In this document: piece by piece, positions 29,122 through 41,878 of the stretch | Position numbering within the stretch: position 1 is the first letter of the stretch | Layout: each line of letters starts with the position of its first letter | Position numbers and translations under genes: made by a program | The notes under the pieces: generated by a model | Databases searched by the model: none | What the model was told of the DNA's origin: nothing | What the model saw: only the letters and a program-made list of their open reading frames with translations | Origin: Deinococcus aquaedulcis | GTDB lineage: Bacteria; Deinococcota; Deinococci; Deinococcales; Deinococcaceae | Assembly (NCBI RefSeq): GCF_019693445.1 | Contig: NZ_JAHRBL010000002.1 | Span: 124,001-188,000, forward strand | DNA: 64,000 nucleotides | Direction: 5' to 3'

Positions 29122-29477
29122 GGATGAAGTCCTCCTGTGAGGTGAATTCCCGGTCTGGGTCCTTCCAGAGTGCCGCGCGCCGGTGCAGAGCAGATGAGCA
29201 GCCCTTCAGGTGAACTGTGGGCTTCCCGCAGGATTTCCTTCATGTCCCTTAAGCCAGGGTACAGTGAAAGAGGAGAGGGGTATGGCAGCCAGCGTCAGGG
29301 TCAAGGGAATGGGTGCCCAGAGGTGGCGGCACTTTCTGGCAGACAAGGGCTTCCGGCTGCCCCGTTCTGCCCGCTCCCTAAGCGGCCCGCTGGTCCTTTC
29401 TTGAACCGTGTCTAAACCGTTCGGGTAACAGCTGTGGCGGGGCTGCTTTTCACCGGGTGGAGTACAGTAGGGCCGAC
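29122..29477. other. Divergent intergenic region upstream of icd
   Basis: 355 bases hold the promoter of the small hydrophilic gene (minus) and that of icd (TACAGT at 29463-29468, 9 nt before the ATG). A possible 40-codon plus-strand ORF at 29282 is listed separately. Confidence 0.5.
29282..29404 (+). CDS. Possible 40-residue basic small protein
   Basis: TACAGT (29260-29265) is a -10-like box, GAGGAG follows at 29269-29274, and ATG 29282 is at a suitable distance. The peptide [20 protein letters not shown] continues with [20 protein letters not shown] and is strongly basic. Signals are in the right order, but no homologue is known to me and the frame could be fortuitous in GC-rich DNA. Confidence 0.25.
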   Translation: MAASVRVKGMGAQRWRHFLADKGFRLPRSARSLSGPLVLS

Positions 29478-30734
<1,257 letters not shown>

Positions 30735-30742
30735 GCGCAGGG

Positions 30743-30791
30743 CCAATGGAGAGCGGGCGGGGGCGAAAGCCTCTCGCCCGCTTCTCATTGG
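30743..30791 (+). terminator. Long terminator-like hairpin after icd
   Basis: CCAATG...CATTGG outer arms (30743-30748 and about 30786-30791) and GAGCGGGCG/CGCCCGCTTC inner arms form a long stem of about 15 bp. No T tract follows. It begins 9 nt after the icd stop. Confidence 0.7.
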
Positions 30792-30901
30792 TCAGGCCGG
30801 CCCGAGAGGTCAGGGGATGACACTCTGCCAACCGAACGCGAGAGCCAACGGAAGCTGGGTCGCCAGCCCTTCTTCTCTTTAAACGGCACAGGGACAACCC
30901 A

Positions 30902-31984
30902 TCAGTCTGTGCGAGCCAGATCTTCCACCCGCTCAAGAAAGTCGGGCCAGCCTGTTACAGGTGTCTGAGCTTCTGGGTGATCCCAGGCCACCTGCCGCAC
31001 GGCCACGAGTTGCGCTTCCTCATGCACGGCCAGGTACTGCCCCAACCAGCCGTCATGGCAGAAGCCAGTGCGGGGGCCCAGGCATTCCTTGAACCACTGC
31101 ACGCCTGAAGGGACTTGAGAAGGGTCAAAGTGGAACTGGCGCATCAATGTGGTCAGAGCCGACCGGGAGTGGTTGCCCTGCAGCTGTACCAGGGCTTTTG
31201 CCGGCCCCGGGGCGCCGGAGGCTCCAACGGCCTCAACATGGTCTGCGGTGATTTCGTAACGGGCCTGCGCATGCCACAAGGCCCACAGCAGCCCCATGCG
31301 CTGGGTGACCGTTGTGGCTGGCTGAATACTGTCATTCAGCCACGCGGCTGAGATCAGTGACCCGCCCCCTGCCCGTGCCAGTTCGCCTAAACGGGCGAGA
31401 TCACCGCCTGTCAGCGCCAGCCCGCTCATGCCGTGTGGGTGGCCGGCCCGGTCCCGCGTCCAGTGCCACTCGGTGATCCCCAGGGGGCCGAACAGCTCAA
31501 GCGCCGCGAAGTCGTCGGCTTTTTGCCCGGTGGCCCGCTCCAGAACCCCACAGATCAGATTGACCGCCTTGTTGTTGTACGCAAAGGTGGTGCCCGGCGC
31601 GTGTGACAGCTCGGCACATAGCGCCAGTTGCACAAAATCAGGACTGGGGTAGATCTCTTCGGGCGCTGCTGGCACGTTCTGCAGACCACTGGTATGGGTC
31701 AGCAGGTGGCGCAAGGTGATGTGCTTCTTCTGGCCTTGCGCCCACTCTGGATAGAACGTACAGATCGGCACGTCAGGCCCCGGCAGGTACGCCAGGGTCA
31801 CGGCCCGGCCGACCAGCAGGCTCAGCACCGCCTTGGTGACACTCATGGTTTCCAGAGGCCGCCGGCCTCTGCCGTCGCAAACCTCGTCAAGCAGCACTTG
31901 ACCGCGCTGCATGACCACCAGGGTGCTGGTGTTGGTCGCTCGGGCTTTCTCCAACAGACGGTCCAGTTGGGCTTGGGTGGGCAT
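30902..31984 (-). CDS. Serine hydrolase, class C beta-lactamase fold
   Basis: The 360-residue protein has the SxxK nucleophile in TMSVTKAVLSLLVG (S-V-T-K near 48-51), the YxN element as AYNNKAVNL near 141, and GMSGLALTGGDLARLG, a stretch typical of the beta-lactamase/EstB/DUF-type serine hydrolases. There is no signal peptide, so it is cytoplasmic, which argues for an esterase or peptidase rather than a resistance lactamase. Its ATG is only 24 bp from the GTG of a divergent winged-helix regulator, which probably controls it. Confidence 0.85.
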   Translation of the reverse strand: MPTQAQLDRLLEKARATNTSTLVVMQRGQVLLDEVCDGRGRRPLETMSVTKAVLSLLVGRAVTLAYLPGPDVPICTFYPEWAQGQKKHITLRHLLTHTSGLQNVPAAPEEIYPSPDFVQLALCAELSHAPGTTFAYNNKAVNLICGVLERATGQKADDFAALELFGPLGITEWHWTRDRAGHPHGMSGLALTGGDLARLGELARAGGGSLISAAWLNDSIQPATTVTQRMGLLWALWHAQARYEITADHVEAVGASGAPGPAKALVQLQGNHSRSALTTLMRQFHFDPSQVPSGVQWFKECLGPRTGFCHDGWLGQYLAVHEEAQLVAVRQVAWDHPEAQTPVTGWPDFLERVEDLARTD

Positions 31985-32008
31985 CCTGACAGCCTTAGGC
32001 TGAGCAAT
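31985..32008. promoter_or_regulatory. 24-bp divergent promoter region with an inverted repeat
   Basis: The whole space between two divergent start codons contains CAGCCTTAGGCTG, an inverted repeat (arms CAGCC/GGCTG). TAGGCT on the plus strand ends 7 nt before the regulator GTG. On the minus strand TAAGGC lies about 7 nt before the hydrolase ATG. The two promoters thus occupy the same few bases, so only one can be used at a time, and the repeat may be the operator. Confidence 0.55.
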
Positions 32009-32650
32009 GTGATCGCCAAGGCCCAGAATCAGATTGAAGGCCCACCTGATTTTTCTCTGCTGCTGAAAGCGGAGTACCGCATCCTCCTGGCCCGCTGTTA
32101 CCTCCAGCCGCAGACCGTGACAGCCCTGGCCCGCCACAGTGGGGCCAAGCCCAATACCGTGTACAGGCGCGTGCAGAGGCTGGTGCAGGCGGGCGTATTG
32201 ATGGTGGCGTACGAGCAGAAGCGGGCGGGGAAAATCGTCAAGGCCTACGCCCCCGCACAGGACACCTTCGATATTCCCTTCCACATGACGCCGTTTTCTT
32301 CCTTTGCGGAGTACATGACCGGTCGGCTGAGCGAGACGCTGCGCATGAATCTCGAAAAAGCCTATGAACGACTGGATCTTCAGGAGCCGCAGATCAGCCT
32401 TCGGGTCTTCTGCCGGCAGGGTGTGATGCAGCTTGATCCGGTCTGGGGGACATGGACGACTGCGGAGACCCATCACCACCTGTTCGCAGCGGCCACGACC
32501 CTAAGCCGCTGGGTCCCGTTGCAGCTGACTCAAGCCGAACTTCAGGCGCTTCAGGCTGACCTGGAGGCTCTGACAGCCCGCTACTACCGGCCGTTTGAAG
32601 AGGGTGACCGTCAAACAGCTGCCCTGGGCCTTTTTCTGCTTCCGAATTGA
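32009..32650 (+). CDS. Winged-helix transcriptional regulator
   Basis: The 213-residue protein has an N-terminal winged helix (about 18-70): EYRILLARCYLQPQTVTALA, then RHSGAKPNTVYRRVQRLVQAGVL with a MarR/ArsR-like recognition helix. The C-terminal helical part (residues 85-205) has no recognised ligand domain and ends in long helices (LTQAELQALQADLEALTARYY) suited to dimerisation. GTG 32009 is chosen from TAGGCT 7 nt upstream; the longer frame would run through the divergent gene. It is likely the regulator of the adjoining serine hydrolase. Confidence 0.82.
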   Translation: MIAKAQNQIEGPPDFSLLLKAEYRILLARCYLQPQTVTALARHSGAKPNTVYRRVQRLVQAGVLMVAYEQKRAGKIVKAYAPAQDTFDIPFHMTPFSSFAEYMTGRLSETLRMNLEKAYERLDLQEPQISLRVFCRQGVMQLDPVWGTWTTAETHHHLFAAATTLSRWVPLQLTQAELQALQADLEALTARYYRPFEEGDRQTAALGLFLLPN

Positions 32651-32808
32651 CAGGCCACGAGGACAGGACCTGCGGATGGACAACCTTACCGCCCAAGCGG
32701 CGGCACAGCGCGGGTCAGCGCATGTTCAGAGGGCCACGCGGCCCCTTCGGCTCCATTGGCCTGAATGTGGTGGTCCAGGGCTGTGAACCGGCGCGCTGGC
32801 CTACGCAA

Positions 32809-32846
32809 GCGGGACCTGAGTCATAACGGCTCAGGTCCCGCTTTTT
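32809..32846 (+). terminator. Strong hairpin between the regulator and nadA
   Basis: GCGGGACCTGAG and CTCAGGTCCCGC form a perfect 12-bp stem followed by TTTTT (32842-32846) on the plus strand. It faces plus-strand transcription from the regulator and, being a perfect stem, may also stop nadA transcription from the other side. Confidence 0.85.
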
Positions 32847-32856
32847 CCCAGCACTC

Positions 32857-33857
32857 TTAGCCAATCGCCAGCATGCGTTCAATGGGCTTCAGGGCCCGGA
32901 CGCGAATCTCCTCGGGCACTGTCACGCGCGGCTGCAGGTTCACGAGGCTGTCGCGGATGTTCTCCAGCGTGATCATCTTCATGTACTCGCAGCAGGCCGT
33001 GCGGCTGACCGGAATGAAGGTCTTGTCCGGCACGTCCTTTTCCAACCGCGTGACCATGCCCGTTTCGGTCACCACAATGAATTCCTGCGCGGGGCTGGTT
33101 TTGGCGCGGCCAATCATCCCCTCGGTGGAGTAGAGCTGCAGTTCAGGAATGGCGCCCAGAATCTTGCTGGAGCAGCCGCATTCTGGGTGAATCAGCAGTT
33201 CGGCGTCCGGGTAGGCGGCCTGCTGGCCCTGCACGTCTTCGGGGCGGATGGCCTCGTGGACGTGGCAGGCGCCGTCCCACACGTCCATCTGGCGGCCCGT
33301 TTCGCGGATCACATGGGCGGCGAGGTAGCGGTCCGGGGCAAATAGGACGGGTACCCCTTCCGGGAGGCTCTGCACGACCTGCACGGCGTTGCCGCTGGTG
33401 ACGCAGTAGTCCGAAACGGCCTTCACGTCGGCGGTGGTGTTCACGTAGGTCACGACCAGCCCGCCGGGGTTCTGCGCCTTCCAGTCGCGGATGCCTTGGG
33501 CGGTCAGTGTGTCGGCGAGCGAGCAGCCCGCGCGCAGGTCCGGCAGCAGGACGGTCTTTTCTGGGTTCAGGATCGCGGCGGTTTCGGCCATGAAGTGCAC
33601 GCCCGCAAACACGATCACCTGGGCGTCGGTCTTCGCGGCCTGGCGGGAGAGGCCCAGCGAGTCGCCCACGAAGTCGGCGATCTGCTGCACCTCCGGGCGC
33701 TGGTAGTTGTGGGCCAGAATGACCGCGTTCTTTTCCCGGCGCAGGCGCTCGATATCGGCGCGCAGCGCGGCCTCATCGGGCAGAACTTGCAGCTGCAGCA
33801 GGTCGCGGTGCGGCACCTGGGGGCGCGGCACCACCGGGGTGGGTTCGTTGAGACTCT

Positions 33858-33861
<4 letters not shown>
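32857..33861 (-). CDS. nadA: Quinolinate synthase A
   Basis: NadA condenses iminoaspartate with dihydroxyacetone phosphate to quinolinate using a 4Fe-4S cluster. The 334-residue protein has three candidate cluster cysteines in DLRAGCSLAD (near 118), HPECGCSSK (near 219) and SRTACCEYM (near 287), with internal repeats such as LAHNYQRPEVQQIADFVGDS near 48-67. The ATG overlaps the TGA of nadC (ATGA). It is the last gene of nadB-nadC-nadA; iminoaspartate is supplied by NadB. Confidence 0.95.
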
Positions 33862-34700
<839 letters not shown>

Positions 34701-34800
34701 GACCGGCCCGGGACAGGACGCGGGGGAAGAAGAGAGAGAGAACGCACGGGCAGAACCCTAGCGCATTCGCCGGAAGCGGGCATGCAGGTGTGCGTGCCCT

Positions 34801-36339
34801 TCACCGGACCCCCACCGCCAGCCCCACAGGAACCTCGCGCAGGACCGGCTGGCCGTCGCGGCCCTGCCCCCAGACGGTGTGCCTGGGGGGCGTGGTCTCG
34901 GCGGGAAAGTCGGTGCGGCAGTGTCCGCCGCGCGACTCCTCGCGGGCCAGGGCCGCGCGCAGCACCAGCTCTCCCAGGGTGGCGAGGTGCCCGGCTTCCA
35001 GGCTGGCGCGGGTGACGTGGGGCGCGGCCGGCCACGCCCAGTCCGCCAGCGCGGCCTCCAGGTCCACTGCGTTGCGGCGCAGCCCCGCCGCCCGGTCCAT
35101 CACGGCGCGCAGCCTGGGCAGGCAGGCGGGGTCCACCCCGGCCAGAGGGGGCGCCTCGCCATCGTCCTGGGGCGTGCGCAACTCGGCCAGGGCAGCGCGG
35201 GCGGCCCGCGCGCCGAACACCAGCCCTTCCGAGAGGCTGTTGCTGGCCAGCCGGTTGGCGCCGTGCAGACCGCTGGACGCCACCTCGCCCGCCGCGTACA
35301 GGCCCGGCACCGTAGCGCGGCCGTCCACATCGGTCTGCACGCCGCCCATCGTGTAGTGCACGGCCGGGCGCACCGGGATGGGGTCGGTGCCCGGATTCAG
35401 CCCCCAGCGGCCCAGCGATTCGGTGACGGTGGGAAAGCGCGCGTGAACGAACGCCTCGCCCAGATGGCGTAGGTCCAGCCACACGCCGCCCGTGGCCGCC
35501 ATTTCGGCGGCAATGGCGCGCGCCACCACGTCGCGCGGGGCCAGTTCCAGCGCCTCGTCGTAGCGGGCCATGAAGCGCTCGCCCCGGGCATTCAGCAGCT
35601 GTCCGCCCTCGCCGCGCGCCGCCTCGGTTACCAGCTGGGCCTCGTGGCCGCGCACCACGGCGGTGGGGTGAAACTGCACGAATTCCAGATCCCGCAAGTG
35701 GGCGCCTGCCGCCCAGGCCAGCCCCACGCCGTCGCCGGTGCCCTCGGGGGGGGCCGTGGTCACGCCGAACAGGCGCCCAAAGCCCCCGGTGGCCAGGAGC
35801 ACGGCGCCCGCCCGCACCCGCAGCGGCCCGGCCGGGGTCAGCAGGTCGGCGCCCACCACCCGCCCGCCCGAGCGGCGCAGCGTCTGCACAAAGGCCCCCT
35901 CCTGGACCTGCAGGGCCGGCCCCTGCCCCGCGCGCAGGGCCGTGCTCAGCGCGAGGCTGACCGCGTGCCCGGTGGCGTCGCCAGTGTGGCGAATCCGGGC
36001 GCGGCTGTGGCCGCCTTCCAGCGTCACATGGGGGGAAAAGGTCACGCCCAGGTCGCGCAGGGTGTCCACCTGGGTGCGGGCCTCGCGCACGAAGACGGCC
36101 ACCGCATCGGGTTCGCACAGGCCCCGGCCCGCCTTCAGGGTGTCGGCGGCGTGGCTGGCCTCGTCGCCGCTCTCCACGGGCGCGGCCACGCCGCCCTGCG
36201 CCCAGCGGGTCGAGCCGCCACTCAGCGCGCCCTTGCAGGCCAGCAGGACGTCCGCGCCGTAGCTGCGCGCCGTCAGGGCCGCGTAGGCCCCGGCCACACC
36301 GCCGCCCACCACCAAGAGCTCGGTCTCGACTGTGTTCAC
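34801..36339 (-). CDS. nadB: L-aspartate oxidase
   Basis: This FAD enzyme oxidises aspartate to iminoaspartate for NadA. The 512-residue protein has the FAD loop LLVVGGGVAGAYAALTARSYG near 7-27, SGGSTRWAQGGVAAP near 38-52, the catalytic-region stretch LEFVQFHPTAVVRG near 210-223, and ARGEGGQLLNARGERFMARYD near 232-252. GTG 36339 is chosen because TACCCT ends 8 nt upstream. The open frame continues to 36681 but overlaps the divergent membrane-protein gene. First gene of the NAD operon. Confidence 0.95.
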   Translation of the reverse strand: MNTVETELLVVGGGVAGAYAALTARSYGADVLLACKGALSGGSTRWAQGGVAAPVESGDEASHAADTLKAGRGLCEPDAVAVFVREARTQVDTLRDLGVTFSPHVTLEGGHSRARIRHTGDATGHAVSLALSTALRAGQGPALQVQEGAFVQTLRRSGGRVVGADLLTPAGPLRVRAGAVLLATGGFGRLFGVTTAPPEGTGDGVGLAWAAGAHLRDLEFVQFHPTAVVRGHEAQLVTEAARGEGGQLLNARGERFMARYDEALELAPRDVVARAIAAEMAATGGVWLDLRHLGEAFVHARFPTVTESLGRWGLNPGTDPIPVRPAVHYTMGGVQTDVDGRATVPGLYAAGEVASSGLHGANRLASNSLSEGLVFGARAARAALAELRTPQDDGEAPPLAGVDPACLPRLRAVMDRAAGLRRNAVDLEAALADWAWPAAPHVTRASLEAGHLATLGELVLRAALAREESRGGHCRTDFPAETTPPRHTVWGQGRDGQPVLREVPVGLAVGVR

Positions 36340-36429
36340 AACTGCCCAGGGTAGGGCAGACAGGGCCCGGTCAGGTGTCACTGCGGCGCTGAACAGTGGG
36401 TCAGGAGCACACACTGCTAGACTGCCCCC

Positions 36430-36744
36430 ATGACGCGCGTTCTGCTGGCCCTGGCGGGCGTGGTGTTGCTGGCGGTTACGGCGCTGGCGCTGGTATGGCT
36501 GCTGGGCCAGCTGCTGACCGGGCTCGGCATCTTTATCGTGGGCGCGGCTGGCGTGCTGGGGCGCCTGCTGTGGTTCTTGCTGGTCGCGGGGGGGCTCTCG
36601 GGGCTGGTGTACTTCGTGGCCAGCGCGTGGCGCCCCGGCACGCGGCTCACCGGGACCCCGGCGCCCGGCGCCCGGCCCCACCGGGCGGCCCAGACGGTGC
36701 CCACCCCCGCCTCACCTGAACCGGCCCCCGAGGCCCGCTCCTGA
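36430..36744 (+). CDS. Small membrane protein
   Basis: The 104-residue protein has two long hydrophobic helices, about 4-28 (LLALAGVVLLAVTALALVWL) and 32-67, then a Pro/Ala-rich cytoplasmic tail (TPAPGARPHRAAQTVPTPAS). Leaderless: TAGACT ends 6 nt before the ATG. The family is not recognised. It is divergent from nadB and is followed about 100 bp later by the Panacea gene, which has its own promoter, so a functional link to that pair is not implied. Confidence 0.75.
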   Translation: MTRVLLALAGVVLLAVTALALVWLLGQLLTGLGIFIVGAAGVLGRLLWFLLVAGGLSGLVYFVASAWRPGTRLTGTPAPGARPHRAAQTVPTPASPEPAPEARS

Positions 36745-36841
36745 TAGGCGCGGCGTCCCTGCCCCGGCGTTCCCCCGGCGCCTGAGCGCAAGCCCTTCTG
36801 GCCCAAACGTGTTACGCTGCAGACAGAAAGGAGGCCTGCCC

Positions 36842-37330
36842 ATGACCATCGCCATCACCAACCCGCAGCGCACCGGCTACGCCGCCGAAGTGGTGGCGAA
36901 CGCCTTTCTGGAACTGGCCCGGGAAGAGGGCCGCCCCCTGACCCAGATGCAGGTGCACAAGCTGGTGTTTATCGCCCACGGCTTTACCCTGGCGCTGTTG
37001 GGCCGACCGCTGATTTACAACACCGTGCACGCGTGGCGCGGCGGGCCGGTGGTGCGCCGGCTGTGGCAGCTGTGGGGCGAGCGCGGCACCCAACCCATTG
37101 AGGGCCGCCTGCACGTGGCCCAGGGCGAACCCGAGCTGGGTGGCGACCCCGAGGCGCTGGACGTGATTCGCAGTGTCTGGGCCGCTTACGGCCAGATGGA
37201 CGGCCTGGAACTGTCGCGCCTGACCCACCGGCCCGGCAGTCCCTGGTCCCAGATTTACGGGCAGGCCCCCGACCTCATTCCCGATCAGGTCACGCGCGAG
37301 TACTACACGGCCCTGGCCCGCAGCGCCTGA
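36842..37330 (+). CDS. Panacea-domain (SocA/DUF4065) protein, probable antitoxin
   Basis: The 162-residue protein is a Panacea domain from end to end: LTQMQVHKLVFIAHGFTLAL near 34-53 (the family has K-L-L/V-Y/F-x-A-x-G-x-x-L), GRPLIYNTVHAWRGGPVVRRL near 55-75, and ELSRLTHRPGSPWSQIYGQ near 121-139. Panacea proteins (PanA) neutralise many unrelated toxins (PanT) and are usually encoded just upstream of the toxin; the proteolysis adaptor SocA is another member. AAAGGAGG (36827-36834) gives a strong ribosome site and TACGCT (36813-36818) a -10 box. Two nt separate its stop from a membrane-protein start, the layout of a toxin-antitoxin pair. Confidence 0.9.
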   Translation: MTIAITNPQRTGYAAEVVANAFLELAREEGRPLTQMQVHKLVFIAHGFTLALLGRPLIYNTVHAWRGGPVVRRLWQLWGERGTQPIEGRLHVAQGEPELGGDPEALDVIRSVWAAYGQMDGLELSRLTHRPGSPWSQIYGQAPDLIPDQVTREYYTALARSA

Positions 37331-37332
37331 CC

Positions 37333-37743
37333 GTGACGCGCCCCGACGCGGCTGCCCCACCTGCCGCAGAGCCGGACAGCACCTCGGCCACCATTGCGCG
37401 GGCCGTGCAGCACAGCCTGGAAGCCGAGCGGCGCGACCTGCCCACCCAGGCCGAACTGGAACGCCGCACCCGCGAACTGCGCTACCGCGAAGCCGTGGAC
37501 CAGCGCTGGCTGCGCCTGGGGGTGGGGGCCATCGTGTTTCTGCTGTCTGCAGGCTGGCTGGCCGCCGACATCGTGCTGACGCTGGCCGTGGGCTGGGGAC
37601 AGCTGGGGGGGCGGGCTTTCAAGCTCGATAGCACGGTCGTGGTGGCCTTTCTGACCACCAGCACCGCCACGGTCATTGGCCTGTTCCTGGTGTTCCTGCG
37701 CTGGCTGTACCCGCAGGGGGCCGCGCCGCCCGGCGGGGCGTGA
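37333..37743 (+). CDS. Two-helix membrane protein coupled to the Panacea gene, candidate toxin
   Basis: The 136-residue protein has a charged cytoplasmic N-terminus of about 55 residues with helical, coiled-coil-like sequence (AVQHSLEAERRDLPTQAELE). Two membrane helices follow, near 57-82 (LGVGAIVFLLSAGWLAADIV) and 95-125 (VVVAFLTTSTATVIGLFLVF). The second matches a motif I associate with Panacea-linked membrane proteins (L-T-T-x-T-A-x-V-I-G-L-F). Experimentally tested PanT toxins include membrane-depolarising ones, so this is a candidate of that sort. The alternative is an effector of an unknown immunity system. The GTG start is 2 nt after the panA stop, so translation is coupled. Confidence 0.7.
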   Translation: MTRPDAAAPPAAEPDSTSATIARAVQHSLEAERRDLPTQAELERRTRELRYREAVDQRWLRLGVGAIVFLLSAGWLAADIVLTLAVGWGQLGGRAFKLDSTVVVAFLTTSTATVIGLFLVFLRWLYPQGAAPPGGA

Positions 37744-37774
37744 GCCGCCCGACAGTTCATGTAGGAAAATGCGG

Positions 37775-37806
37775 TAAAATCGCAGATTGTGACGCGCGCC
37801 GCCTGA
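37775..37806 (+). promoter_or_regulatory. Leaderless promoter with a five-codon ORF upstream of the radical SAM gene
   Basis: TAAAAT (37775-37780) is a near-consensus -10 box. A GTG 8 nt downstream opens VTRAA and stops at 37804-37806. The radical SAM gene starts 51 nt later with its own GGAGGA site, so here the tiny ORF does not overlap the gene; it may attenuate or simply be the mRNA start. Confidence 0.4.
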
Positions 37807-37857
37807 GCCCTCTTCTTCAAGGCTCCCCTTGGGCGCGGGCCACGTCCCGGAGGACCC

Positions 37858-39390
<1,533 letters not shown>

Positions 39391-39416
39391 AAGCCTTCCC
39401 AAGACACCTGTGTGAG

Positions 39417-39443
39417 AGCCCCGCCGAAGGTGGCGGGGTTTTT
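39417..39443 (+). terminator. Rho-independent terminator after the radical SAM gene
   Basis: CCCCGCC (39419-39425) and GGCGGGG (39432-39438) pair around a 6-nt loop, directly followed by TTTTT. Confidence 0.92.
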
Positions 39444-39628
39444 GCTGTCTGGGTCAGGCGGAGGCTGTGCCCACGCCAGTTGCACCGATGCTCTCCGTCT
39501 TCCGGGCAGACAGGCACTTCTCTGCACAGCCATGTTTTGAGGCTGCAGGAGTGGTGCGCCCCGCCCGGTACGCCATCGGCAACCCCAACCGGGCGCCGAT
39601 GGAGGACACGGTCAACTGCCCGGCCGGC

Positions 39629-40132
39629 TCAGGATTCTTCCGCTGGGGCAGGTTCCACCTCGTAGGAAGCGCACACCCGTTCAGCATCCGCGCGGTCGGC
39701 GGCGCTCACCTCTGCCGACCGGATACGGACGAGGCAGGATTTCCAGAGGCCTAGGCCCGGCACGGGTTCGTTCCAGAGCAGGGTGGAATGGCTCCTGGCA
39801 AAGCGGTGTTCTTCCACCTGCGCCGCGCCCACGGTGCGCCGGATGACCTGGGCATTGCTGTACAGGGGCCAGGGCTTCTGGTGCAGCCCAAAGGTCACCT
39901 CGTCGAGAGAGGAATGCGTCAGGCCGTCGCGGCGCTCGTATTCCGTGCCCAGCGACCCCGCGCTGGTCTGGACCAGATCGGGGGAGAAAGTGGCGGTGGC
40001 AGGGTAACGTTTGCCTGTCTCGGACACCGTCACCTCGAAGGCGGTGGCCTGCCAGTCAGGCTCCTGACCGCAGGCCCCCAGCAGGGTGAGCAGGCCAAGC
40101 AACGCGGCGCCCAGGGCGTAGAAGCGCCTCAT
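39629..40132 (-). CDS. Lipoprotein of unknown function
   Basis: The 167-residue protein starts MRRFYALGAALLGLLTLLGAC, with lipobox LGAC near 18-21. The mature domain has alternating strand-like segments (ATAFEVTVSETGKRYPATAT) and a cysteine pair (CLVR near 134 and CASY near 154). Leaderless: TAGGCT ends 8 nt before the ATG. Its 3' end faces the radical SAM terminator. Not recognised as a known family. Confidence 0.75.
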   Translation of the reverse strand: MRRFYALGAALLGLLTLLGACGQEPDWQATAFEVTVSETGKRYPATATFSPDLVQTSAGSLGTEYERRDGLTHSSLDEVTFGLHQKPWPLYSNAQVIRRTVGAAQVEEHRFARSHSTLLWNEPVPGLGLWKSCLVRIRSAEVSAADRADAERVCASYEVEPAPAEES

Positions 40133-40452
40133 AGTGCTCCAGCCTAGCGGGGCCGCCGAGTTCTGTTGACCAAAGATGCCTGTCCCTCAGCGGTCAAAGG
40201 CCTAAAACCAGTGATCAGTGCCTCAGACCGTTTTTAAGTCTGCTGAAGGGGCCGTGACGAAAGGATTGTTTGGGAGGTTAACGCGCTCACCTTTCGCTGC
40301 GGCGCAGCTTTCCAGGCCCCGGGCTCTGCGGCGCAGTTCTCCAGGTACGTTGCAAAAGCGAAGAAAAACAGCGTGTTTGTCGGACCCAATTAGGCGGAAT
40401 CCTGAACCTACCCACACTCTCAAGTAGCGGCCCGGTCTCTACAGTCTCACCC
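40133..40452. other. 320-bp intergenic region with repeats
   Basis: No gene seen. It holds two near-identical 20-bp direct repeats (40297-40316 and 40326-40345) and, near 40380-40400, CCCAATTAGGCGGAATCC, a sequence resembling the inverted start of the palindromic repeat family at 15.3 and 22.2 kb. Confidence 0.45.
40297..40345. repeat. Two 20-bp direct repeats
   Basis: CTGCGGCGCAGCTTTCCAGG and CTGCGGCGCAGTTCTCCAGG differ at two positions and start 29 bp apart. Each contains the small palindrome CTGCGGCGCAG. They are intergenic, between two minus-strand genes. Confidence 0.7.
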
Positions 40453-41757
<1,305 letters not shown>

Positions 41758-41878
41758 GCCTCCACCTTGCCCAGCGCCTAGCCGGGTGCGGATCGGTGAA
41801 GCCTAAAGCCGGGCTGACCGAACGCCCACCGCAGGCCGCAAAGAGCTCAACGGTTCCCCAAGAGTGCCCCCCGGGCCG

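Noticed and set aside
30902..31984. Beta-lactam resistance enzyme
   Set aside because: The protein has SxxK and YxN motifs but no signal peptide, and it resembles cytoplasmic esterases of this fold.
39467..39754. A 95-codon plus-strand frame near the lipoprotein gene
   Set aside because: It overlaps the lipoprotein gene on the other strand by over 100 bp and has no start signal.
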